In this document: one piece after another, positions 1-5,931 of the stretch
How positions within the stretch are numbered: position 1 is the stretch's first letter
Layout: each line of letters opens with the position of its first letter
NCBI GenBank assembly: GCA_002425885.1
Contig: DINC01000020.1
Span: 7,849-14,306, forward strand
Reading direction: 5' to 3'
Source: Spirochaetia bacterium UBA5550
GTDB lineage: Bacteria; Spirochaetota; UBA4802; UBA5550
Length of the DNA: 6,458 nucleotides
The notes under the pieces: generated by a model
Databases searched by the model: none
What the model was told of the DNA's origin: nothing
The model's input: only the letters and a program-made list of their open reading frames with translations
Program-made: the position numbers and the translations under genes

Positions 1-2
1 CT

Positions 3-1196
3 TCAGGAATACTCATTCTTGATTCATCCGGAAGGATTCTGCATTTTAACGAGGCGGTTAAAAAAATTTTCGGTGTAATTGAACCGGAAGAGATTCTGAA
101 TCTTGATGTGATTGAAAGCCCCAATTCAACTGAATGGTTTAAAGCAAGGATAAAGAACTATCATTCAGTTTCAATTGAATTTAAATATGATTTTGAACTT
201 ATAAAAAATACAGGCTTTTACAAAACATGGAGAGAGGGGACAATTATTATAGATGCCTGCATATTCCCTTTTTCAATTCATGCGGAAGAAGTTGATCCCG
301 GATATATATGTTATCTTCATGATGTGACAGAAACAAGGACTCTTTTTCAGAACAGGAATGAGGCTGCACGAAGTTATGAAGTAATATTTGATTCTATAAG
401 AGACGGCCTCTGGGAGTGGACTCTCGAAGATGACAGCATCAGGATAAACAGGCAGCTTGTTAATCTTCTGGGATACCGTAAAGAGTTTCTGCCGGAAACT
501 TTTTCAGGTTTATGTAATCTTATTCATCCTGATGAAAGGATTGAAATTTCAGGAACTATAAAAGAAAAGATTACGGCCGGGAGAGCTTTTACAGTTGAAT
601 ACCGGATGCTTAAAAGTGATGGTTCATGGCTATGGATAAGGAGCAGGGGGGATGTTATTGAGTGGGACCATGAATTGATGCCGGTTAAAGTTATTGCTGC
701 TCATACAGACATCTCGCGCAGTGTGATTCCTGATAAAACAGATAATGGGGTATTAATTATGCAAAAAGATGATACCGGCTACAACAAATATAGTCCGGCT
801 GATTCCTTTGATGGACGAAAAGCTCTGATTGTTGATGATAACTGCCTTATTACTCTCCATCTGGCGGATCTTTTAACCCGTATGGGCTTTCTTTGTGTAA
901 ATGCCATGAGCGGAATTGAAGCAATTGAAATAATAAAGCGTGATAATGAGTTTGATATTGTTCTCATGGATCTTGAAATGCCTGAACTTGACGGCATGAC
1001 TACCATGAAGCTTTTAAAGGATATAAAAAATGATATTCCTGTTATTGCAAATACCGGGCACTGTGATTCAAACTGTACGGATGACCTTCTGGGATCAGGA
1101 TTTGATGATGTTGTCAGTAAACCTGTGCAGGAATTGATACTTCTGGAGAAAATCGGGAGACTTCTGGAGTCAGCAAAACATATACATAGAAACTGA
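3..1196 (+). CDS. PAS-PAS-receiver signalling protein, 5' end outside window
   Basis: The frame is open from the left edge to TGA 1194-1196, so the 5' end is missing; 397 codons are visible. An in-frame GTG at 108 would begin inside a PAS domain and is not the start. Reading from position 3, residues 1-115 are a PAS fold (begins SGILILDSSGRILHFNEA) with its C-terminal PAC part. Residues about 120-240 are a second PAS domain of the PAS_3 type (LWEW, NLLGY, HPDE, WLWIRSRG). Residues about 272-390 are a receiver domain: acidic pair D278/D279 in IVDDN, phospho-acceptor D323 in MDLEMPELDG (codon 969-971), switch threonine T351, and lysine K373 in SKP. All receiver landmarks are intact. No histidine kinase core lies between PAS and receiver, although the receiver resembles those at the end of hybrid kinases. 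Probably a cytoplasmic sensor or phosphorelay component; the missing N-terminus could hold further PAS, receiver or output domains. Confidence 0.88.
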   Translation, partial: SGILILDSSGRILHFNEAVKKIFGVIEPEEILNLDVIESPNSTEWFKARIKNYHSVSIEFKYDFELIKNTGFYKTWREGTIIIDACIFPFSIHAEEVDPGYICYLHDVTETRTLFQNRNEAARSYEVIFDSIRDGLWEWTLEDDSIRINRQLVNLLGYRKEFLPETFSGLCNLIHPDERIEISGTIKEKITAGRAFTVEYRMLKSDGSWLWIRSRGDVIEWDHELMPVKVIAAHTDISRSVIPDKTDNGVLIMQKDDTGYNKYSPADSFDGRKALIVDDNCLITLHLADLLTRMGFLCVNAMSGIEAIEIIKRDNEFDIVLMDLEMPELDGMTTMKLLKDIKNDIPVIANTGHCDSNCTDDLLGSGFDDVVSKPVQELILLEKIGRLLESAKHIHRN

Positions 1197-1265
1197 AACC
1201 TCTCCCGTAAATAGATTATTTTTTACATAAAAATATTTCATCCTCAAATAGAGGACAAAATTGAA

Positions 1266-1293
1266 TTGATTTCCTGAAAACGTAAATTATATT
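1266..1293 (+). promoter_or_regulatory. candidate sigma70-type promoter for the FecR-domain lipoprotein gene
   Basis: A TTGATT hexamer (1266-1271) and a TATATT hexamer (1288-1293) are separated by 16 bases, close to the TTGACA/TATAAT consensus. Transcription would start near 1300, about 60 bases before the GTG at 1362 and just ahead of the inverted repeat at 1313-1326. The surrounding sequence is very AT-rich, so chance matches are likely and other hexamer pairs can be drawn. Confidence 0.35.
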
Positions 1294-1312
1294 GTATTTA
1301 TAAATTAAAAAA

Positions 1313-1326
1313 ACGGGTAAACCCGT
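1313..1326. repeat. perfect 6-bp-arm inverted repeat in the leader of the lipoprotein gene
   Basis: ACGGGT and ACCCGT are separated by AA. In RNA this would fold as a 5-bp stem with a four-base loop. If the promoter at 1266-1293 is right, the hairpin sits near the 5' end of the transcript, where it could protect the mRNA; as DNA it could be a dimeric repressor site. Read on the minus strand it is followed by a run of seven T, so it resembles a minus-strand terminator, but no minus-strand gene reads into it. Confidence 0.4.
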
Positions 1327-1348
1327 AAAAGTTCGAAGAAGATCTTCC

Positions 1349-1353
1349 GGAGG
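1349..1353 (+). promoter_or_regulatory. ribosome binding site GGAGG for the GTG start at 1362
   Basis: GGAGG lies 8 bases ahead of the GTG at 1362. It fixes this non-ATG start, which is also the codon that gives a complete lipoprotein signal peptide (MKKFSAILFS). Confidence 0.8.
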
Positions 1354-1361
1354 ATAAAACA

Positions 1362-2300
1362 GTGAAAAAGTTTTCAGCTATTCTTTTCTCATTAATACTG
1401 GTAATCAATGTGGCGGGGTGCAAAAAAGATGAAGCACCAAAAACGGCCGCTAACAATGGTATTGTTAACTTCATGACCGGCGATGTTTCAATCACATCAG
1501 ATGGTAATACTGTAAAAGCAAATGTCGGTGACGCAATTACTCAGGGTATGATTATTAAAACAGGAACTAAAGCTGTTGTAGATATACATTTCAGCGGCAG
1601 TGTAATAAGGATACTTGAAAAAAGCAGCGTTGTTATGAAAGAGCTCATTAAAGACCTTTCATCAAATAAGGAACTTTCGGAGTTTTATATTGAAAACGGT
1701 AAACTTTTTTCCAAGGTTTCCAGAAAACTTGTAGAGGGTGAGAAATTCAGTGTTACATCTCCCACAGCAGTTGCCGGTGTCCGCGGAACAGAGTTCCTTG
1801 TTGAAGAGGAAAATGGTAAAAGCAGAATCTCATGTATAGAAGGTACAGTTGCGGTTAAAGAACCTGAAAAAGCTGATACTGACTATGTGCTTGTTGAAGC
1901 CGGGAAAGAGGCTGAAATTGAAAAAGGGAAGCCGGTATCTGTAAACGATCTTAAACAGCAGAATCTTGAAAATATCAAGAGGATAAAAGATGAGATTAAA
2001 GAACTCCGTGAAGATATAAGAAAGAAATTTGAAGAGCAGCGTGAAGAGATCAGAAAAGCTGTTGTTGAGCAGAAAGAGGCCAATAAACAGAGAGTTGAAG
2101 ACCAGAAGGCTTCGGATAAAGCAAATGTTGAAGCTATAAAAGGATCAGCAAAAGAGCAGGCGGAGCAGATTAAAGGTGATATTTCAGGAAAACAGGAAGA
2201 AACTAAAGAGGCTGTAAAACAGTTCCAGAAACCTGATGTAAGCGGTGCTAAACCGGAAATTAAAAAGTTTGATATAAAGAAACCCGGCTCGGAAGAATAA
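1362..2300 (+). CDS. FecR-domain lipoprotein with 11-residue-repeat helical tail
   Basis: A 312-residue protein starting at GTG behind GGAGG. Residues 1-20 are a lipoprotein signal peptide: a two-lysine n-region, a hydrophobic core, and lipobox VAGC with C20 as the acylated residue. Lys at +2 would direct export to the outer membrane under the E. coli Lol rule. Residues about 32-165 are a FecR domain, recognised by the TGDVSI start, the GDAITQG step, and the hallmark SPTAVAGVRGTEF at 133-145. The tail from about 196 to 288 is a highly charged Lys/Glu/Gln-rich helix with clear 11-residue periodicity, followed by a Pro/Lys-rich end. FecR domains occur in the periplasmic anti-sigma regulator FecR but also in many stand-alone envelope proteins. 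No sigma factor or TonB receptor gene is adjacent here, so a structural or binding role at the envelope is likelier than FecIR-type signalling. The gene appears monocistronic. Confidence 0.88.
   Translation: MKKFSAILFSLILVINVAGCKKDEAPKTAANNGIVNFMTGDVSITSDGNTVKANVGDAITQGMIIKTGTKAVVDIHFSGSVIRILEKSSVVMKELIKDLSSNKELSEFYIENGKLFSKVSRKLVEGEKFSVTSPTAVAGVRGTEFLVEEENGKSRISCIEGTVAVKEPEKADTDYVLVEAGKEAEIEKGKPVSVNDLKQQNLENIKRIKDEIKELREDIRKKFEEQREEIRKAVVEQKEANKQRVEDQKASDKANVEAIKGSAKEQAEQIKGDISGKQEETKEAVKQFQKPDVSGAKPEIKKFDIKKPGSEE
1974..2225 (+). repeat. coding region of an 11-residue periodic helix (residues 205-288)
   Basis: The helix divides without gaps into 11-residue units starting at residues 205, 216, 227, 238, 249, 260 and 271, with a partial unit from 282. 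From 216 on every unit opens with Arg or Lys (REDIRKKFEEQ, REEIRKAVVEQ, KEANKQRVEDQ and so on). Position 5 is basic in most units, and position 11 is usually Gln or Ile. Hendecad (11-residue) periodicity is known from right-handed coiled coils and from lipid-binding amphipathic helices such as those of apolipoproteins and LEA proteins. At DNA level the 33-base units are diverged, so this is an old repeat. Confidence 0.7.
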
Positions 2301-2315
2301 ATCGTAAATTTCTCT

Positions 2316-2341
2316 CCTTCCCCATACTCTTACGGGGAAGG
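2316..2341. terminator. G+C-rich hairpin between convergent genes; possible terminator or dispersed repeat
   Basis: CCTTCCCC (2316-2323) and GGGGAAGG (2334-2341) form a perfect 8-bp stem around a 10-base loop. It begins 16 bases after the stop of the lipoprotein gene and lies in the 63-base gap to the convergent minus-strand operon, whose last stop is at 2364-2366. Position favours a shared terminator. No T-run follows on either strand; on the plus strand a G-rich stretch (2344-2352) follows instead. A factor-dependent terminator or a copy of a dispersed intergenic palindrome fits equally well. Confidence 0.45.
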
Positions 2342-2363
2342 CCGGGAGGGGGAGCCGTCTCTC

Positions 2364-3059
2364 TTACCATCTGCTCTCCCATATTCTTTTCAGTTCAGCT
2401 TTCCATTTTCTGTTTTCAAAAGTCCGCGCTCTCCATGTTTCACCAGCTGTAACTTCGCTCTCCAGAACATTGAGAGCTTTTTCATAATTGAACTCTCTCC
2501 ACATGGTTCCTGCTTTGAATATGTATTCAGTGGCTCTTGTTTTAAGAAGTCTGTCTGTTCCGGTTTTATAATCAAAAATTTTCCAGTGCGACCCTGCATA
2601 AAAAATAAATTCAGGATCAGATGTTTCCATAAGAAGCTCAAATCCTCTATGGAAGTTAAATTTTTTCCACTCTTTACCCGCATAATAAATATGACGTGCG
2701 CTTTTCAGTTTACCCAGCGCCTCGAGACCTGTTGTGTAATCATATCCCGTCCAGAATCTTCCGGCTCTGTAAAGAAATTCAGTATTTCCTGATTTTATAA
2801 AAAAATCCATCCCGCGTTCGAAGTTGAAAGATTTCCAGAATATTCCTGCTTTGTGGATATACTCAGGATTACCTGCTGATATGAGTCTGTCAAGGCCCCG
2901 CTCAAAGTCGAACCAGCTCCAGTGACGCCCCGCAAGGTAAATAGCTTCGGCATCTGCAAGTCTGAACAGCTCATTTATATTATCAACACAGCAGGATTCA
3001 CCATGTTCAACACCGTTTTTGTATATTTCGAGGGCTGCGGATTTACAGGTATCACTCAT
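2364..3059 (-). CDS. 28-residue-repeat protein, third gene of MoxR/VWA operon, function unknown
   Basis: A 231-residue protein with no signal peptide or membrane segment, presumably cytoplasmic. I do not recognise the family. Residues 1-37 are a short helical N-terminus with Cys5, Cys23 and Cys24. Residues 38-205 are six gapless 28-residue repeats beginning at 38, 66, 94, 122, 150 and 178. Each carries Ala-Gly at unit positions 6-7, Trp at position 10 (W47, 75, 103, 131, 159, 187), an aromatic-Asp/Asn-aromatic trio at 13-15, and usually Gly at 18. The tail (206-231) is Trp/Arg/Lys-rich. Two short helices per unit would give an alpha-solenoid, a fold used for protein binding. The ATG overlaps the stop of the upstream VWA gene (ATGA) and has a strong Shine-Dalgarno, so the two are made together. 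It is inferred to be a substrate-binding or scaffold partner of the MoxR/VWA pair; the open frame and coupling make the gene itself secure. Confidence 0.85.
   Translation of the reverse strand: MSDTCKSAALEIYKNGVEHGESCCVDNINELFRLADAEAIYLAGRHWSWFDFERGLDRLISAGNPEYIHKAGIFWKSFNFERGMDFFIKSGNTEFLYRAGRFWTGYDYTTGLEALGKLKSARHIYYAGKEWKKFNFHRGFELLMETSDPEFIFYAGSHWKIFDYKTGTDRLLKTRATEYIFKAGTMWREFNYEKALNVLESEVTAGETWRARTFENRKWKAELKRIWESRW
2445..2948 (-). repeat. six tandem 84-bp (28-residue) coding repeats
   Basis: Residues 38-205 of the minus-strand protein split into six units of exactly 28 residues with no insertions. The core of each unit reads roughly E-aromatic-I-aromatic-x-A-G-x-x-W, then two residues, an aromatic, D/N, an aromatic, two residues, G, and a Leu-rich helix. 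Ala-Gly and Trp are present in all six. Gly at position 18 is kept in the first five and replaced by Ala in the last (K194-A195), as is common for a capping repeat. The DNA of the units is well diverged, so the array is not a recent expansion. Confidence 0.88.
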
Positions 3060-4525
3060 GCTCCCCCTCCTGACTGTCTGAGCCGTCTTTCAGGTTTTGA
3101 TGTACTGATTTTAATACTCCTGCCAAAGGGGGGCGAAAATTTTTCATCTCTGTTTTCACTGATTAGCCATAGAGTGTTTTTGTATTTTTTTAAGCTGTCC
3201 ATATCATATATATATCCGTCTGTAATAACAATGAGAAGCTCGCTGTGATTATCCATGTAGGTGTTAAAAAGTGAAGAGAAGTATGTGGTCCCGCTGCTGC
3301 CGGTTTTAATGTATCTCCAGTCCCCCTTTTTATATTCATATGGTTTTCCGTTGCGTGATGATTTAACGAATAGATCTCCCTGTTTTTCAGGGACAAAAAT
3401 TGTTTCATCGATGCACAGCAGGTAAACCCTGAATTTTTTTAATAAAGCTTCTATGATTCCGAAAGCTGATTCGATATCTCCGGGCCTCATTACCATTGAC
3501 CCTGATACATCTACAACAACAGTAATAGCTTCTCTGTCTTTAAAGGCTCTCCCCGGTGAATAAATGCCCTGTGACATATAACGCCTGTTAAATTTCCGGC
3601 TTGTGTATTCCCATTCATTGGACTGCGCTGTAATGTCAACAATACTCTTCAGTTTCTCCTGCCACGAGAGGTCTGTTTTCTGAGGAGCGTTGATGAGTGA
3701 TGTGACCTCCATGAATATCCGTTCTTCACGGCAGAATTCATCTTTACGGGCGAAATTCATAAAATGGTTGAGTTTTGATTCAGCCACATTCAGGTCGGTT
3801 TTTCTGTTCATTATATGCACTCCGGTGGGAACCGGATCGCCGGAACTGCTTTCAAACATGAGTCCATCCATATTTTTGATGCGTGTATATTTCTCCATAG
3901 GCGCTTTGTTATATGAAAGATCCAGAGAGTTGAGTGCGTCAGCCAGGTCGTCTATGGCAGACCTGCTCTGCATACTGAGTCCGGAACCGCTGTCGGACTG
4001 CGGATTAAACCTGAGTTTTTTAATCTCCTCCTGCGGCAGCTTTTTCAGCCAGATGTAGACCTCCTCCCAGATGGGATCAAAATTATCTGTTTCTGAAAAG
4101 AAGTCTTCGGATATAACAGGGAGTCCTGCTGGGAGTATGAGCTCCGGTACATCATTGAGATATTGTGATTTTTTTGAAAAAAAAGTTTTCCGGTTCTCAC
4201 GGATATAAGAGTTTATAATCATATCCTGTGCAAGATTCTGAAGGTAGGTATCTCCATCCCTGTTCCCGCGGTGATCATGGTTCAGCACTATGTGAAGCAT
4301 TTCATGTACAAGGAGGCCGGTCAGTTCATCATCAGTCATTGTATCGATGAATTCAGGATTGTAGAATAATGAAAGCCTTGAAAGATATATTACAAGAGCG
4401 AGAGTAGGGAGGTTGCTGTCAGGAATTAAATCTACTCCCTGGTAAAAATACGATGCGAACCTGCTCTTTCTCCAGAGCGATTCAAGAACCAGTTCGAGTT
4501 TTACTGTTTCAGTAATAGTCTGCAT
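3056..4525 (-). CDS. COG3864-type protein: HExxH metallopeptidase-like domain plus VWA domain (DUF2201)
   Basis: A 489-residue cytoplasmic protein. The N-terminal part (about 10-130) matches the putative metallopeptidase domain of the DUF2201 family: HEMLH at 74-78 (codons 4292-4306), further histidines H83 and H85, and the family's NLAQDMIIN stretch at 97-105. A variable, charged middle (about 140-310) follows. The C-terminal part (about 330-475) is a VWA domain with the full metal-ion-dependent adhesion site: DVSGS at 339-343, a Thr in GSSGTT (409-414) and D436 in ITDG. HExxH suggests zinc and the VWA site Mg2+. Proteins of this family usually sit beside a MoxR ATPase, as here. Start ATG 4523-4525 shares one base with the ATPase stop (TGATG) and has no strong Shine-Dalgarno of its own, so translation probably depends on re-initiation. 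Whether it cleaves peptide bonds is unproven; the motif is intact. Confidence 0.9.
   Translation of the reverse strand: MQTITETVKLELVLESLWRKSRFASYFYQGVDLIPDSNLPTLALVIYLSRLSLFYNPEFIDTMTDDELTGLLVHEMLHIVLNHDHRGNRDGDTYLQNLAQDMIINSYIRENRKTFFSKKSQYLNDVPELILPAGLPVISEDFFSETDNFDPIWEEVYIWLKKLPQEEIKKLRFNPQSDSGSGLSMQSRSAIDDLADALNSLDLSYNKAPMEKYTRIKNMDGLMFESSSGDPVPTGVHIMNRKTDLNVAESKLNHFMNFARKDEFCREERIFMEVTSLINAPQKTDLSWQEKLKSIVDITAQSNEWEYTSRKFNRRYMSQGIYSPGRAFKDREAITVVVDVSGSMVMRPGDIESAFGIIEALLKKFRVYLLCIDETIFVPEKQGDLFVKSSRNGKPYEYKKGDWRYIKTGSSGTTYFSSLFNTYMDNHSELLIVITDGYIYDMDSLKKYKNTLWLISENRDEKFSPPFGRSIKISTSKPERRLRQSGGGA
3066..3071 (-). promoter_or_regulatory. ribosome binding site AGGAGG for the repeat-protein gene, inside the VWA gene
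   Basis: AGGAGG on the minus strand lies 6 bases ahead of the ATG at 3057-3059, within the last codons of the VWA gene, where the same bases encode its Gly-rich end (SGGGA). A consensus-strength site combined with the ATGA overlap suggests the repeat protein can be made at least as abundantly as its upstream partner. Confidence 0.8.
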
Positions 4526-5682
4526 CAGTTCAGAAGTGATCCGTATTTATCTTTCAGTTCAATTATAACTTCATGGTCGCCCAGTGACTTGATGGCTTCA
4601 GGGATCAGGGTAAAGATTCCGCATTCTTTGATCAGAAGAAAGAAGTATGCCATACGTATATCGCCCCTTGAGTAGCCGATAAACTTCAGTATGTTGCCAA
4701 GAATTTTTATATCTTCAGGAGAAAGTCTCCCTGATGTCTGAATTGCTCTATCCTTCATGATCTCAAGAGTTCCATTCAGAGCCCAGAGAAGATCCTCCGA
4801 AGAAATTTCACGTTTTTTCAAAAGGGAGAGTTTTGTATCATCTCCACGCAGAATATCCTCTGAGCTTATCTGCCTTGGCGCTGTAAGCTGCATGATAAAG
4901 TCGCTCCCTGCAATATTACCGATGAGTGAGTATATTGTTTTTTCAAGTGTACTGTCGGCACTGCTGCCGAAGTATTCTTTAAGCGATTCATCTGTATCGA
5001 GTTTATATGAGTGAAGCAGAGCATTCGATACCTGGTGCCATCCCCGCGGATTCGGATTTATGTTCTGCTCATCCCAGAGTCTTTCTGGAAAAGTAGAAAT
5101 GTATCTGAGAATTGACGGGTGAATACCCTCTGCATGGCCCCACGTAAGCCAGTCCTCTGCTGAAGGCTTCAGGTGGAATATAGCAAGCCTTCCGTCAAGC
5201 GCGGAGTCATCGAATTCCGTTATGGTTGTGTCGTCCTCTTCACCTAAGTTCCCTGCAAGAATGATTGAGGTTTCCGGTGGGAGGAGGTGTTCTCCGCATT
5301 TACTCTCAGTTATAATCTGGAAGAGTGTCTGGATCACAGTAGGATGTGCCCTGTTAGATTCATCCAGGAACCAGAGTATCCCTTTGCAGCCTTCCGGAAC
5401 CACTGCAGGAGGTATAAATCTGGGCCTGAAATATATCATCTGTTTCGATTCATGATCCGGCACAGGATACCCGCCAAGGTCAACATTCTCCTTGAAAGCA
5501 AGGCGCGTATCAATGAACCAGTAGTTCATCTCATCAGCAATCTGCTTTACTACTGCTGATTTTCCGACTCCCGGATGACCGAGAATCTTGAGCGCGTAGT
5601 TAAGACAGGGCCCTGCCTCAAGGTATTTTTTTATTATATCAACAAGTTCATTTACCGTTATTTCCGAAGCTGTCTTTTTCAA
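4525..5682 (-). CDS. MoxR-family AAA+ ATPase, first gene of the operon
   Basis: A 385-residue AAA+ ATPase of the MoxR group (COG0714). Walker A is GHPGVGKS at 35-42 (codons 5557-5580). The MoxR-typical DLGGYPVPD follows at 68-76. Walker B is ILWFLDE at 102-108, followed by SNRAHP. Sensor 1 is N145 in ILAGN. The arginine-finger region is LDGRLAIFHL (R165) and sensor 2 is R213 in NPRGW. All nucleotide-binding landmarks are present, so it should be an active ATPase; MoxR proteins commonly form hexameric rings that remodel or activate a target with a VWA partner. The start is TTG at 5680-5682, chosen because GAGGTG lies 5 bases upstream and the protein begins naturally there (MKKTASEITV). Its TGA overlaps the ATG of the VWA gene by one base. 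The C-terminal third (about 290-385) is helical; no output domain is recognised. Confidence 0.92.
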   Translation of the reverse strand: MKKTASEITVNELVDIIKKYLEAGPCLNYALKILGHPGVGKSAVVKQIADEMNYWFIDTRLAFKENVDLGGYPVPDHESKQMIYFRPRFIPPAVVPEGCKGILWFLDESNRAHPTVIQTLFQIITESKCGEHLLPPETSIILAGNLGEEDDTTITEFDDSALDGRLAIFHLKPSAEDWLTWGHAEGIHPSILRYISTFPERLWDEQNINPNPRGWHQVSNALLHSYKLDTDESLKEYFGSSADSTLEKTIYSLIGNIAGSDFIMQLTAPRQISSEDILRGDDTKLSLLKKREISSEDLLWALNGTLEIMKDRAIQTSGRLSPEDIKILGNILKFIGYSRGDIRMAYFFLLIKECGIFTLIPEAIKSLGDHEVIIELKDKYGSLLN

Positions 5683-5687
5683 GTTAA

Positions 5688-5693
5688 CACCTC
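5688..5693 (-). promoter_or_regulatory. ribosome binding site GAGGTG deciding a TTG start
   Basis: GAGGTG on the minus strand lies 5 bases ahead of the TTG at 5680-5682. No in-frame ATG or GTG near this point has comparable support, so the operon very likely opens with a TTG start, which would hold synthesis of the ATPase down. Confidence 0.7.
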
Positions 5694-5919
5694 AAATTTC
5701 CGTCTTTAGCAGCCGTTAATGTGACTGCTGTTACCATTGAAAGACAGGTGTTCTCATTGTCCAATTATTTTTGTCAGTTTTTTCGTTCACGCTTCAGTTG
5801 ATATTTCAATCCCAACGGGCAAAAAATTTTTTTAAAAAAAAGGAGTCTCAAGCGTAGTAATGTTAAATCCGTAAAACCGGGATAAATTTTTTTTATGGAT
5901 GATAACTGATTTAAATAAC
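5694..5919. other. divergent intergenic region with A/T tract
   Basis: This spacer must hold the promoters of both the leftward MoxR operon and the rightward ORF6N gene. It contains an A6-T7-A8 run at 5821-5841, which should be bent or easily melted, and a weak imperfect stem (AGCAG 5708-5712 with CTGCT 5725-5729). I found no convincing paired -35/-10 hexamers on either strand. Two tiny frames (ATG at 5860 and 5895) stop after four codons each and are not genes. Confidence 0.5.
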
Positions 5920-5924
5920 AGGAG
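5920..5924 (+). promoter_or_regulatory. ribosome binding site AGGAG deciding the ORF6N gene start at 5932
   Basis: AGGAG lies 7 bases ahead of the ATG at 5932. An in-frame ATG at 5899 would put this site inside the coding region and has no Shine-Dalgarno of its own, so the 5932 start is preferred. Confidence 0.8.
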
Positions 5925-5931
5925 AAATTTA

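Noticed and set aside
1241..1255. TCCTC-AAATA-GAGGA hairpin after the PAS-receiver gene as a terminator.
   Set aside because: Only a 5-bp stem, 44 bases past the stop codon, and no T-run follows on the plus strand.
1362..2300. FecR domain as evidence of a FecI/FecR/FecA iron-uptake signalling system.
   Set aside because: The protein is a lipoprotein without an anti-sigma N-terminus, and no sigma factor or TonB-dependent receptor gene is adjacent.
2390..2683. A 97-codon minus-strand frame overlapping the 28-residue-repeat gene.
   Set aside because: It is an out-of-frame shadow of the repeat array; the real frame carries six intact units and a strong ribosome binding site.
3690..4058. A 122-codon open frame on the plus strand opposite the VWA gene.
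   Set aside because: It is antisense to well-conserved COG3864 coding sequence, has no domain, and its composition follows from the opposite strand.
5804..5820. A stretch reading TTTCAATCCCAACGGG resembles the end of some CRISPR repeats.
   Set aside because: It occurs once, with no second copy or regular spacing in the window and no cas gene nearby.
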